A stretch of 64,000 bases of DNA from Microbacterium sp. NIBRBAC000506063 (GTDB taxonomy: Bacteria > Actinomycetota > Actinomycetes > Actinomycetales > Microbacteriaceae), in assembly GCF_017968845.1 (NCBI RefSeq), contig NZ_CP072876.1:62001-126000 (forward strand). Reading direction: 5' to 3'. Position 1 is the first letter of the stretch; each line of letters starts with the position of its first letter. Shown here piece by piece: positions 20,336-29,235 of the stretch. The notes below the pieces were generated by a model. That model searched no databases and was not told the DNA's origin. It saw only the letters and a list, made by a program, of their open reading frames with translations. Made by a program: the position numbers and the translations under genes.

Positions 20336-21138
20336 ATGAGCCGAGACCTCGCGCGTCGCCTGTTCGTCACCCTCAGCCAGGCGCTGTGCCTGTGGGGCTT
20401 CCTCATTGGGTCTGGGTTTCTCGGGGATCCAGTCGAGGAGCAGGCCGGTGGGAGCTTCAGCGCCGAGGCGACGGTGCTCGCGCCGGCGGGGCCCGCCTTC
20501 TCGATCTGGAGCGTCGTCTACCTGGGCCTGCTCGCCTACACCGTCTGGCAGTGGTTCCCCTCGCAGGCGCGACAGCCCCGGCACCGCGCGATCGGCTGGC
20601 TCGCGGGAGCGTCGATGATCCTGAATGCGCTATGGCTGCTGGTCACTCAGCAGGGGTGGGTGTGGGTCAGCGTGCTCGTGATCACGCTGCTGGTCGTCTG
20701 TCTGGGTCTGGTGCTCGTGCGACTCCACGCGACAGCGCCGACCGGCCGCGCCGACATCGTCGTCACGGATGTCACGTTCGGTCTGTATCTGGGCTGGGCG
20801 ACGGTCGCCACGTGCGCGAACGTCGCCGCCGCCGGCGCCGCCACCGGAGGGGATCTGGGCGCGACGGGCAACCGCTGGGTCGCGGTCGCGGTGATCGCCG
20901 TCGCCGCGCTGGTCAATCTCCTCCTCGCGCAGCGATACGGAGCACGGTTGTCGATCGCCCTGGCTGCGGCGTGGGGCCTCGCGTGGATCGCCGTCGGCCG
21001 GCTCACCGGCGAACCTCGGGACGCCGTCGTGGGTGTCGCCGCGATCGTGGCTGCGGCCGCGGTGCTCGCAGGAGCCGTCGTCCTCCGCGTGCGGCGCGGG
21101 CCCTCAGCCCGAACCATCCGACCGCTTCCGGTCGTTGA
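20336..21138 (+). CDS. TspO-like tryptophan-rich membrane protein
   Basis: About 267 residues with seven or eight hydrophobic segments. FSIWSVVYLGLLAYTVWQW and ILNALWLLVTQQGWVW resemble the Trp-rich segments of TspO/MBR-related proteins. The role is unknown; family members bind porphyrins or act in stress. The printed frame runs on past the end. One G added to the three-G run near 21098 gives the tail GALSPNHPTASGR and a TGA that belongs to the dispersed repeat at 21129. Two other genes here also end in Gly-Arg-stop supplied by this repeat, which supports the repair. Confidence 0.7.
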
Positions 21139-21172
21139 GCGAGGACCCGAGACGCGGGACCGAGTCGAAACG
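21129..21172 (+). repeat. Intergenic repeat with stop codon, copy A
   Basis: It starts CGGTCGTTGAGCGAGG and ends GAGTCGAAACG. It fills the gap between the convergent TspO-like and HxlR genes. Its first TGA is the proposed stop of the TspO-like gene. Related copies are at 44437 and 60741. Confidence 0.7.
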
Positions 21173-21180
21173 TGGCGAGA

Positions 21181-21671
21181 TCACCGGGAAAGGGACGTCA
21201 TCGCCACCTGCGTCCGCAGGCGCGCTCCGGGTCCGGGAACGGATGCCGTCTCCCGCACCGCCACCGCATGCCCTTCAGCGCATTCGACGACGGCCCGCAG
21301 CGGCGCGTCGCAGTCACGGTGGACGACCTCGAGCGCCGGCCCGCGGGGTCGGCACGGTGCTTGTCACCCCACTGCAGGAGCGCGATCAGCACCGGGTACA
21401 GGTCGAGGCCCTTCTCGGTGAGCCGGTACTCATACCGGGTGCGCGCGCCCGGCTCCTTATAGGGCACGGCGGCGAGCACCCCCTGATCGACGAGAGTGCG
21501 CAGACGCGCGGAGAGCACGGCATCCGACATCCCGGTGTGATCGCGGATCTGATCGAAGCGGCGCACGCCGTTGAAGGCCTCGCGCAGCACGAGGATCGTC
21601 CACTTCTCGCCGATCACCTCGAGCGTGCGCTGCACCGAGCAGTTGCCGGTGTCGTAGTCGAGCCATTCCAT
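21181..21671 (-). CDS. HxlR family transcriptional regulator
   Basis: About 163 residues. The HxlR winged helix starts with the conserved Cys in TGNCSVQRTLEVIGEKWTIL, followed by the recognition region RFDQIRDHTGMSDAVLSARL and the wing YKEPGARTRYEYRLTEKG. It is divergent from the thioesterase gene at 21760, its likely target; the shared control region is 21672-21759. One break near 21344 (three G in the coding strand) restores the C-terminal ALEVVHRDCDAPLRAVVE. Confidence 0.88.
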
Positions 21672-21759
21672 GGGCCGCTCCCCTGCTTGACGTCTGCGCC
21701 TCTGCGAGCTAGCTTCATCTTACATAGCCAGGTGTCCATGCGCGAGAGATCGGACGACG

Positions 21760-22269
21760 ATGACCACCACCTCCCCGACCACGAGAGAGACCACGGTCCG
21801 CTGGGCCGACCCGCAGCCGGCACTCGCGCAGCTGCCGAAGCTCCCCGGCATCGAGTACCTGCGCAGGATGATGGCCGGCGAGCTGCCGGGCGCGCCGATC
21901 GCCTCGCACGTCAACATGCGCCCGATCGCGGTGGACGAGGGCACCGTGACCTTCGAGAGCCACCCCGACGAGTCGCACTTCAACCCGCTCGGCATGGTGC
22001 ACGGCGGACTCGTCTGCACGCTGCTGGACTCCGCCCTCGGCTGCGCGGCGCACACGCTGCTGCCCGCCGGCGTCGGCTACACCTCGATCGAGCTGAAGGT
22101 GAACTACCTGCGCCCGGTGCATCCCTCCAGCGCTCCCCTGACCGCGGTCGGCCGCGTCGTGAAGGCCGGGCGCCGCGTGAGCTTCGCCGAGGGAGAGGTG
22201 ACGGATGCCGCGGGCAAGACCGTCGCCACGGCATCCGGTTCGCTGCTGATCTTCCCCGTGGGCGAGTGA
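21760..22269 (+). CDS. PaaI family hotdog-fold thioesterase
   Basis: Unbroken, 169 residues. The hotdog core shows HFNPLGMVHGGLVCTLLDSALG, where His-Gly-Gly and the following Asp are the active-site features, then YTSIELKVNYLRPV and GRRVSFAEGEVTDAAGK. Such enzymes hydrolyse aromatic or fatty acyl-CoA. It is divergent from hxlR with an 88-base gap, which suggests control by HxlR. The substrate is unknown. Confidence 0.88.
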   Translation: MTTTSPTTRETTVRWADPQPALAQLPKLPGIEYLRRMMAGELPGAPIASHVNMRPIAVDEGTVTFESHPDESHFNPLGMVHGGLVCTLLDSALGCAAHTLLPAGVGYTSIELKVNYLRPVHPSSAPLTAVGRVVKAGRRVSFAEGEVTDAAGKTVATASGSLLIFPVGE

Positions 22270-22276
22270 CCAGGCG

Positions 22277-22956
22277 CTATCGAGGCGCTGTGCGGCTCGT
22301 CGCCGCCGGGGCCCCTGCTCGCGGGATCGGAGCGCCGCCCGGCGCGTGGAACGCCGCCGAGGTCCGCCACCACCGACCGGGAGTTGCGCCGGTGAGAGCC
22401 TTGCACTCTCGGACGTAGTGGGACTGGTCGGTGAACTCCCCAGCGAACGATGACGCCCCGCCGTGATGTCCGCTGCCAGCTGCGCGGACAATCGCAGCTG
22501 GCGCCGGATGGCCGTGGGAGTCTGGCCGGCATAACGACGACAGAGACGTTCCTCCTGCCGCTGCACGCTGGCCCCTGCGGAGGTCTTCCTGCCCATGAGC
22601 GACTGCCACAGCGCATCGAACTGACTCTCGTCGCCGGTGACATCCACCGACCCGCGGAGGTCGTCCAGCAGCATCGGCCACCGCGACGGAGGGCGTTCCT
22701 CGAAGGTGCGCAGGAGGGGGACGTCGCCGGTCGAGACGAGGTCGCCCACGAAGAGTCGCGGGTGCCCCGCGAAGGCCTTGATCACGCTCGGAGTGCAGGA
22801 CATCAGCGCGTCGACCCCGCGGAGACGACGCATCCCGTTGTGAGGCCCGAGGAGCCGCACCGCGCCGTCGACCCGCAGCAGCGTCGCGTAGGGCGACGGC
22901 AGCAGCAGGCGCTCATCATCCGGCGCGCAGTCGATCAGTCGGTGCAGATAGTTCAT
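22277..22956 (-). CDS. AraC family transcriptional regulator
   Basis: About 226 residues. The N-terminal part (HRLIDCAPDDERLLLPS) is a sensing domain of unknown ligand. The C-terminal AraC helix-turn-helix is seen in TPTAIRRQLRLSAQLAADI and FTDQSHYVRECKALTGATPGRWW. One break near 22456 (four G in the coding strand, five needed) joins the two parts. It converges on the thioesterase with a 7-base gap. The target is not evident. Confidence 0.8.
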
Positions 22957-23100
22957 TCGCGGAGAGAGTGCTGGGGCGGTCGCTTCGGTGTCTCCCGGAG
23001 GTCGAGGACGTGGCGGAAACGTGTCGGCGGCATCCTATCGGGCGCGATCACCGCATGCCTACGCTGGAGCGAGCATATCCCGGATCGGTGAGGAGACGAC

Positions 23101-23663
23101 ATGGCACTGGGGCCGAAGGCGATGGGTGAGGCCATCGCCCACAACCTGAAGACGAAGACCGGCAAGACGCTCGAGGAATGGCTGGCCGCGCTCGACGGCG
23201 CCGGTGCCGCGGACCGCGCCACCTCGCTGGCATGGCTCAAGGAACAGGGACTGGGGCACTTCCAGGCGCAGCTCGTCGTCGACCGACGCGAAGGTCAGCC
23301 GCTCTACGACGATCGAGACGGCCTCGTCGACAGTCTGTTCGCCCGACATCCTGAACAGCGAGCCCTCTACGAGCAGGTCGCCGCCGAAGCACAGGAGCAG
23401 CACGACCTCACCGCGAACCCCTGCAAGGGCTATGTGCCGCTCTACTCGCCCCGCAAACGCATCGTGGTCTCGTTCACCCCACGGACGAGGGGCTCTACAT
23501 CGGCCTCATCGGCGACACCTTCACATTTCCGGTCATCGCCCACAGGAAGGCCCTCGGCGGCTCGGAGCGCATGACCCGCGGCGTCTACGTGCAGGATGCG
23601 CAGACCGCTCTCACCGCCATCTCACAGTCCGCCGCACACGACGCGGAGGTCGCGAAGGCGTGA
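23101..23663 (+). CDS. DUF4287 domain-containing protein
   Basis: About 187 residues. The N-terminal part LKTKTGKTLEEWLAALDG with LAWLKEQGLGHFQAQLVV is typical of DUF4287. The C-terminal half (LYSPRKRIVVSF and IGLIGDTFTFPVIAHRKA) resembles a DUF5655-type segment. The function of the family is unknown. GAGGAGACGAC precedes the ATG. One break near 23481 in four C is repaired to SFTPTDEGLYIGLIGD. Confidence 0.75.
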
Positions 23664-23697
23664 AGATGCGGCGCAGCCGGGGAACCGACACCGGCCG

Positions 23698-24123
23698 CTA
23701 CCGGAACGCCGTCCGGCTCGTGGCGGTCGACTCCAGCCGGACCCCGTCGGGGACGAACGGGGAGAACAGCGGCGGATGCCACGTTGCCGCGACCGTGATT
23801 CGGGCCGAGACACCATCGGGGGTGCGCGCCGAGACCAGCACAGCGGTCGTGCGCGAGGCGTCGATGATCGTCTCCGCCTGTTCAGCGATGGCCACGTCGC
23901 TGAGTTCGGCGCGGACGTTCCCGCCGCTGGCCGAGAGCGTGAACCCGTCGGCCCCGGCGAGCGCTGCGGCATCCGCCAGCGAGTCCAGGCGCTTCTGCGC
24001 GATGTGGAGGTCGGTCGCGCAGACACAGACGAAGATCACCGCGAGCGCGAGCACGGCATAGCCGAGGGTGAGCAGCAGAGTACTGCCGTCCTCGTCGTGC
24101 ATGGATCGGATGCCGCGCCTCAT
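23698..24123 (-). CDS. TadG-like pilus locus protein
   Basis: About 141 residues, unbroken. After a short charged start (MRRGIRSMHDEDGS) comes one membrane helix near residues 16-38 (TLLLTLGYAVLALAVIFVCV) and then AQKRLDSLADAAALAGADG, which is typical of TadG/RskA-like Flp assembly proteins. The rest is an extracytoplasmic domain. It is the last gene of the Tad operon, with its ATG overlapping the previous stop. It probably acts in pilus assembly or as a minor pseudopilin. Confidence 0.75.
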   Translation of the reverse strand: MRRGIRSMHDEDGSTLLLTLGYAVLALAVIFVCVCATDLHIAQKRLDSLADAAALAGADGFTLSASGGNVRAELSDVAIAEQAETIIDASRTTAVLVSARTPDGVSARITVAATWHPPLFSPFVPDGVRLESTATSRTAFR

Positions 24124-24581
24124 CCGTCGCTCCACACCCGGGAGATTTTCTGCACGGCCGCGGCCTCGATGGGGATCGTCGCGAGCTCGTTCAGGCCGAA
24201 CAGCGCGGGCACGAAGGGCAGGGCGACGCGCGTGGTGACCGTGACGTGCACCGTGGCGCCGGCGGCGGGGCAGACCGAGCCCGCCGGCGTGCAGGCGAGG
24301 GCGACGCCGACGGCGTCCGGCGGCATCCGATACTCGCGGACGACCGCGGCGAGCACGGCGTCGGCGCGGGCCGTGGCCGACGCGGCATCCGATGCCTGGG
24401 AGATCGCCCGCGCAGTGTGGCGGGCGGCGGCTTCGGCACCCAGGGTCTGCTGCTGGATCGCGCCGAGGGCGATCACGAGGTAGACGAGCGGGACGAGCAG
24501 GATGAGGCCGACACCGATGAACTCCAGCGGCGCCGAGCCGCGCTCGTCGCGGGCGCTTTCCGACATCATGCGTTCAGTCAT
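24120..24581 (-). CDS. TadE-like pseudopilin
   Basis: About 153 residues, unbroken. ARDERGSAPLEFIGVG followed by a membrane helix (LILLVPLVYLVIALGAI) is the TadE signature: a charged stretch, Gly-Ser, then a Glu five residues into the helix. I chose the ATG at 24581 because GGAG lies just upstream. It overlaps the preceding tadE gene by 8 bases. A minor pilin or pilus-anchoring role is inferred. Confidence 0.78.
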   Translation of the reverse strand: MTERMMSESARDERGSAPLEFIGVGLILLVPLVYLVIALGAIQQQTLGAEAAARHTARAISQASDAASATARADAVLAAVVREYRMPPDAVGVALACTPAGSVCPAAGATVHVTVTTRVALPFVPALFGLNELATIPIEAAAVQKISRVWSDG

Positions 24582-24972
24582 CGAAGGACTCCTGCGGGGC
24601 ATGGGCGCTCACCTCCAGCGCGCCGGGAACTCCGAGAAGACCGAGGAGGGGCAGCGTCGTGCGCACCCGGATCTCGACCGTCGGATGTCCGAGTGCGGTC
24701 GAGGCACGCGCCGTCACGTCCTCGGCGTACTGCGCACCGATCGCGCGGGTGATCACGAGACCTGCGCGTTCCGCGCCATCGGCCAGAGTGGTGTCGGCGA
24801 GCGCCGCATGGTGTGCGCCCTCGACGGCGGCGTCGTGGACGATGTTGCGCACGTACACCACGAACCCGAGCTGCAGCACGCCGAGCGTGAGCGCCGTCAG
24901 GAGCGTGCCGACGAGCACGAAGTCCACCGTGCTCGAGCCTCTCTCCTCGGCGAGCACGCGCGGCCGGCGCAC
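24574..24972 (-). CDS. TadE-like pseudopilin
   Basis: 132 residues, unbroken. LAEERGSSTVDFVLVGTLL is the TadE start, with an acidic residue inside the helix, followed by VLQLGFVVYVRNIVHDAAVEGAHHAAL. It is one of two TadE-like proteins here. It lies one base after the pilin gene and overlaps the next tadE-like gene, so the locus is tightly coupled. Confidence 0.78.
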   Translation of the reverse strand: MRRPRVLAEERGSSTVDFVLVGTLLTALTLGVLQLGFVVYVRNIVHDAAVEGAHHAALADTTLADGAERAGLVITRAIGAQYAEDVTARASTALGHPTVEIRVRTTLPLLGLLGVPGALEVSAHAPQESFDD

Positions 24973-24973
24973 G

Positions 24974-25171
24974 TCAGAGTCCGGTCACGCTCTGCAGGGC
25001 CTGCTCGAACAGGCCCACCAGCGCGGGGCCCGCGAAGGCCCAGAGAACGACGACGAGGCCGGCGGTCATCAAGGTGACGAGCACCCAGCCCGGGACATCG
25101 CCCTGCTCGTCCCGGGCGAGGTCCACGGCGAAGGCGCGGGAGCGCTGGAGTGCGGTGCGAAGGTGATTCAT
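24974..25171 (-). CDS. DUF4244 Flp-type pilin
   Basis: 65 residues, unbroken. A charged leader (ARDEQGDVPGWV) precedes one hydrophobic helix (LVTLMTAGLVVVLWAFAGPALVG), as in Flp/Tad pilins of the DUF4244 type found in actinobacteria. The ATG at 25171 has an AAAGGA ribosome site, so I prefer it to the ATG at 25186. It is the likely main pilus subunit. A prepilin peptidase is not in the window. Confidence 0.78.
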   Translation of the reverse strand: MNHLRTALQRSRAFAVDLARDEQGDVPGWVLVTLMTAGLVVVLWAFAGPALVGLFEQALQSVTGL

Positions 25172-25202
25172 GATGGGTCCTTTCATCGACGGTCAGCTCA
25201 GA

Positions 25203-26140
25203 TCAGCGCAGGCCGACCTGGAGGAGGAAGAGGCCGGGGAAGACGGCGAAGAGCACGGACAGCGGCAGGATCAGGAAGACGAGCGGGAGCATCATCGCGA
25301 TCTCCTTGCGCCCGGCCTGCTCGATCAGCACGCGCTTGGCGTCTTCACGGGCATCGTGCGCCTGCGACTGGAGCACCCCGGCCAGGGGCGCGCCGCGCTC
25401 GAGAGCGGCGACGATCTGGTCGATCGCGCGAGCGACGGCCGGCGACTCCAGGCGGGACGACAGCGCGGTCAGCGCCTGCGCCAGCGGCTCGCCGGTGTTG
25501 ACCGCGAGCACGACGCGCTGGATCTCACGGGTGAGCTCGCCGGAGCCGACGGAGGCCACGCGTCGCAGGCTGTCGAAGAGGCCCTCCCCGCGGACAGGCA
25601 CAGCGCGAGGAACTCGAGCGTCGTCGGCAGCTCGTCATGGAGCCGTTGCACGCGCGCCCGAGCGCGGGCGGTCAGATGCGCATCGACGGCGAGCGCGCCC
25701 CCGACCGCGCCGAGGAAGGGCAGGATCACGACCGGCGCGCTCAGCCGCGAACCCAGCGCGAGCAGAACGACCAGTGCGGCGCCCGCGAGGAGGCCGAGCA
25801 GGGCCGCGAGGAGCTGACGCCCGCGGAACGCCGTCACGTCCGCCTCCTGACCCGCCTGGCTCAGCCGGAGGGCGATCGTGCCATCGCCGCCGAGGATCCG
25901 ACCCAGCAGTTCCGGCATCCGACGCCATCCCGAACGGGCGCGAGCAGGAAGGGTGCCGACCACCGGGAGCACACCGGCCGGAAGCAGCTCGTCCAGCACC
26001 ACCGAACGCACGTACGGCGCGATGCGCACGCTCAGCGAGGCGGTGCGCCAGCGCGGCAGCGACGCCAGGACGAGCAGCATGCCGCCGGAGATGCCACCGC
26101 CGAGCAGGACCGCGATCGCGACATCGGTGAGGGCCGTCAT
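25203..26140 (-). CDS. tadC: Tad pilus inner-membrane protein TadC (type II secretion F family)
   Basis: About 312 residues. It has an N-terminal membrane segment, RSVVLDELLPAG, a middle pair of membrane segments (LLAALLGLLAGAALVVLLAL), the T2SF core LHDELPTTLEFLALCLSAGEGLFDSL and AQALTALSSRLESPAVARAI, and a last hydrophobic stretch (MMLPLVFLILPLSVLFAVFPG). It forms the platform for pilus assembly together with TadB. The ATG overlaps the tadB stop. One break near 25593 in four C of the plus strand is fixed by one base. Confidence 0.85.
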
Positions 26141-26994
26141 CCGAACCACCGCCGCGGCTCCGGAAGTCGCCCGATGCGGAGCATGATGCGGAACGCCACG
26201 ACCGAGACGGCGGCTCCCACGCAGATCACGACGAATCCGCCCGGAGTCGCGTAGGCGTGCGCACCCTCCGGACGCATGGCGAGAAGGGCGAGGATCACCC
26301 AGGGCGCCACGACCCCCAGCACGGCCGCGCCGCGCACCCAGGACTGCCGCGCCTCGACCTCGGCGCGCAGGAGGGCGTCGGCACGCACCGACTGCGACAG
26401 GGCCCGCAGCACCCCGCTGAGCTCGGTGCCCCCGACCTGCCGCGCCATCCGCAGCGTCTCGACGATGCGGTCGGCGATCGGATCGGCGAGCGTGCCCTTG
26501 AGCCGATCGAGACTGTGCTCGAAGCGCCCGGTGGCCCGGACGTCCTGCGCGAACGCGGCGAAGGCCGGACGCACCATCGGCGGCGCCGATCCGCCCAGGC
26601 TCGCCACGGCATCCGGCAACGACATCCCGACGCGGATCGACGCGATCAGCAGCTCGCACACATCCGGCCAGAGCTGGCGACGCTGGGCGCGAAGGCGCAG
26701 CCTCCGTCCGCGCAGCATCGCGATCGGCGCCCATCCCGCGGCGACCGCCGCCAGCACGGCGAGCGTCGGCAACTGTGTGAGGAGCCAGACGAGTGCGGCA
26801 GCCACGAGTGCCGCCGCGACGATGATGCTGCGCAGGGCGCGCGGTGCCACGTGGGCGTACCCCGCCTCCTCCAGGAGCCGCACGAGGACGCCACGGCGCG
26901 ACGGCGTCGACCGCTGCTCACCGGCGGGCCACAACCACGGTGACACGGTCAGGAGCACGCCTGCGGCGAGCATCGCACCGATCAGGAGAGTCAT
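26137..26994 (-). CDS. tadB: Tad pilus inner-membrane protein TadB (type II secretion F family)
   Basis: 285 residues, unbroken. Hydrophobic segments lie at the N-terminus and near residues 55-95. The T2SF domain is LWPDVCELLIASIRVGMSLPDAVASLGG with DRIVETLRMARQVGGTELSGVLRALSQSVR, and two C-terminal membrane segments follow. The ATG overlaps the tadA stop (ATGA). It is the partner of TadC. Confidence 0.85.
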   Translation of the reverse strand: MTLLIGAMLAAGVLLTVSPWLWPAGEQRSTPSRRGVLVRLLEEAGYAHVAPRALRSIIVAAALVAAALVWLLTQLPTLAVLAAVAAGWAPIAMLRGRRLRLRAQRRQLWPDVCELLIASIRVGMSLPDAVASLGGSAPPMVRPAFAAFAQDVRATGRFEHSLDRLKGTLADPIADRIVETLRMARQVGGTELSGVLRALSQSVRADALLRAEVEARQSWVRGAAVLGVVAPWVILALLAMRPEGAHAYATPGGFVVICVGAAVSVVAFRIMLRIGRLPEPRRWFG

Positions 26995-28153
26995 CGGATG
27001 CCGACGCCTCCTCCGCCCGAACCGGCCGCGCGATACACCGGCCGGGTGCTGATCCGGCCGCCGGCGACCTCCCCGGTCGACGCCAGAACCTCCTCGACGC
27101 GACGCGCACCGCCCTGATCGCGCGCGCAATGGACGACATAGGACACGGACATCGCGATCGCGGGGGCGATGAACGCGCGGTCGATGTTGCGCCCCGCCAG
27201 GAGCGGAAGCATGGAGAGCTTGTCGAGCGCCTCGGCCGCGGAGTTGGCGTGGATCGTGGCAGCCCCGGGACGCCGGTGTTCAACGCCAGCACCAGATCGA
27301 GCGCCTCGGCATCGCGCACCTCACCGATGACGAGGCGGTCCGGGCGCATCCGCAGCGCCTCCTTCACCAGCCGGCGCAGGGTGATCTCGCCCGTGCCCTC
27401 CAGGCTCGCCTGGCGCCCTTGCAGCGCGACGAGGTCGGCGGCCTCGAAGGCCAGCTCGAAGGTCTCCTCGGCGGTCACGATGCGCTGCGTCGCCGCACAA
27501 CTGGCCAGAAGTGCGCTCAGCATCGTCGTCTTGCCGGCGTGGGTCGCTCCGGAGACGAGGATGCTCTTCCCTTCTCGCATCGCCTCGGCGAGCGTGTGTG
27601 CGAGATCGGCGGGCAGCGCACCCTGGGCCACGAGGGCGTCGAGGGTTCGATACTGCGGAAGGAACTTCCGGATGTTGACCGCCCACGAGCCACGCACGAC
27701 GTCCGCGATCGCGACGTGCAGACGCGACCCGTCGGGCAAGGACGCGTCGACGAAGGGCTGGCTGAGATCGACGCGACGGCCGGAGGAGTGCAGCATCCGC
27801 TCGACGAGGTCGCGCACCACGGCTTCGGTGAGGCGCAGCCCCGTGCGCTCGGCCACGCCGCCGCGGGCGACGAAGACGTGCTCCGGGGAGTTCAGCCAGA
27901 TCTCCTCGATCGTGGGGTCGTCGAGCAAGGGCTGGAGCGCGCCGAAACCGCTCACGGCGGCGAGCACGTCGCGCACGCAACCGGCTTCGTCGTCGATCAT
28001 CGCGCCGCCCCGTGCGAGCGTCACGTCGTTGTGGCGCCGCACCTCGTCCTGAGCGATGCGCAGCGACTCGCCGGGAGCGGCGGCCGGATCGATCTGCTCG
28101 AGGCGCAGCCGGTGCCGGACGCGCTCTGCGACGAGAAGGGAGGGCTGGGTCAC
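26991..28153 (-). CDS. tadA: Tad pilus assembly ATPase (CpaF/TadA type)
   Basis: About 387 residues. This secretion ATPase powers Flp pilus assembly. Seen are LLDDPTIEEIWLNSPEHVFVA, Walker A SGATHAGKTTMLSAL (an Ala-Thr-His variant of GATGSGKT), the Asp box RIVTAEETFEL, and LRMRPDRLVIGEVRDAEALD with the Walker B and arginine region. It is the first gene of the operon tadA-tadB-tadC-pilin-tadE-tadE-tadG. One break near 27268 in four G is fixed to give TGVPGAATIHANSAAEAL. Confidence 0.88.
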
Positions 28154-28282
28154 GCAACGATCCTGCCAAGGCGCCGCGAAACGGTCCGAAAGTTATCCAC
28201 AACACGACGGATGACCCCCGCCGAGATGTCGGGATAACCCGCATCCGCGGGCCTGTTCCCGGCCGATAGACTGAGACCTCCC

Positions 28283-28362
28283 GCGGGAGTGGTGAAATTG
28301 GCAGACACGCAGGATTTAGGTTCCTGTGCCTTCGGGCGTGGGGTTCAAGTCCCCCTTCCGCA
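28283..28362 (+). tRNA. tRNA-Leu (anticodon UAG)
   Basis: The acceptor stem GCGGGAG pairs with CTTCCGC (one G-U). The D arm is GTGGTGAAATTGGCAGAC, the anticodon loop TTTAGGT has anticodon TAG, the variable arm TGCCTTCGGGCG marks a class II tRNA, and the T arm is GGGGTTCAAGTCCCC. The discriminator is A, as needed for Leu, and CCA is not encoded. The last 19 bases recur at 28496-28514. Confidence 0.95.
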
Positions 28363-28363
28363 C
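28345..28363 (+). repeat. tRNA-Leu 3' end, first copy of a 19-base direct repeat
   Basis: TCAAGTCCCCCTTCCGCAC spans the T loop to one base past the tRNA end. An identical copy lies 151 bases downstream at 28496-28514. Confidence 0.9.
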
Positions 28364-28514
28364 GAGGGACGAGGGGTCGGTCCGTAGGATCGGCCGCGTC
28401 GTCGCTCATCCGGACGGTTGGCCCTTGTACGCCTGGGCCCCACCGGCCAGAGGCTCCATGCGCCGCGCAGCGGCGGGTGGAGGGGCCGGAGGGACTCAAG
28501 TCCCCCTTCCGCAC
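28363..28514 (+). ncRNA. Candidate tRNA-linked RNA element ending in a copy of the tRNA-Leu 3' end
   Basis: A hairpin at 28368-28403 (15 pairs, one bulge, loop GTA) follows the tRNA. Then come CTGGGCCC (28433-28440), AGAGGCTCC (28449-28457) and the copied 19 bases of the tRNA (28496-28514). The same three blocks at the same spacing occur downstream of tRNA-fMet. The end can fold as a small acceptor/T-arm helix (GGGAC-TCAA-GTCCC, with GCGGGTG facing CTTCCGC). A processed RNA cotranscribed with the tRNA is one reading; an integration scar is the other. Confidence 0.4.
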
Positions 28515-28543
28515 ACGGTTCCCGAACCCATCGACAGGCTCAC

Positions 28544-29228
28544 ATGCACCCGCTCAACCTCATCCCCTGGCTGGATCCGCAGAACATCATCGACGCGGCC
28601 GGCCCGTGGGCCCTGCTCGTCGTGTGCGGCATCGTCTTCGCCGAGACGGGTCTGCTCGTGGGCTTCCTCTTCCCCGGAGACACCCTGCTGGTGATCTCGG
28701 GCCTGCTCACCCACACGAGCAACGTTTTCGGGGTGAACGTCTGGATCGTCGCGAGCCTCATCGCCCTCTCCGCGATCGTCGGCGGTGAGGTCGGCTATCA
28801 GATCGGGCACAAGGGCGGCCCGGCGATCTTCGAGCGCAAGGATTCCGGGATCTTCAGCACCGAGAACGTGCGGCGCACGAATGCGTTCTTCGAGCGCTTC
28901 GGCGGCATCACGATCATCCTGGCGCGCTTCGTGCCGATCGTGCGCACCTTCGCTCCGGTCGCGGCGGGCATCGGTCATATGCCTCGTCGCACATACTCCT
29001 TCTACAACATCGTCGGTGCGGTGATCTGGGTTACGGGTTGACCCTGCTCGGTTATGTCATCGCGTACATCCCTGGATCCGCGATCTCGTCACCGCCTACA
29101 TCGACCTCATCCTCCTCGCGGCCGTCGGCGGCACGGCACTGTTCGTGCTGATCCACTACCTGCAGGAGCGCCGCAAGGTCAAGCGCGCCCAGGCAGCGGC
29201 GCACGAGGGCGAAACGCCTCTCGCCTGA
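28544..29228 (+). CDS. DedA family membrane protein
   Basis: About 228 residues with five or six hydrophobic segments. DedA hallmarks: ETGLLVGFLFPGDTLLV, GGEVGYQIGHKGG, FFERFGGITIILARFVPIVRTFAPVAAGIG and MPRRTYSFYNIVGA. DedA proteins are lipid flippase-like and support envelope homeostasis. Two breaks near 29030 and 29073 (three G and three C) restore WGYGLTLLGYVIAYIPWIRD. It converges on ku with a 7-base gap. Confidence 0.88.
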
Positions 29229-29235
29229 CGCCGGC

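Noticed and set aside
28363-28543. Prophage or integrative element at tRNA-Leu
   Set aside because: Only about 150 bases lie between the tRNA-end copies, with no integrase or cargo gene; treated as a small element instead.
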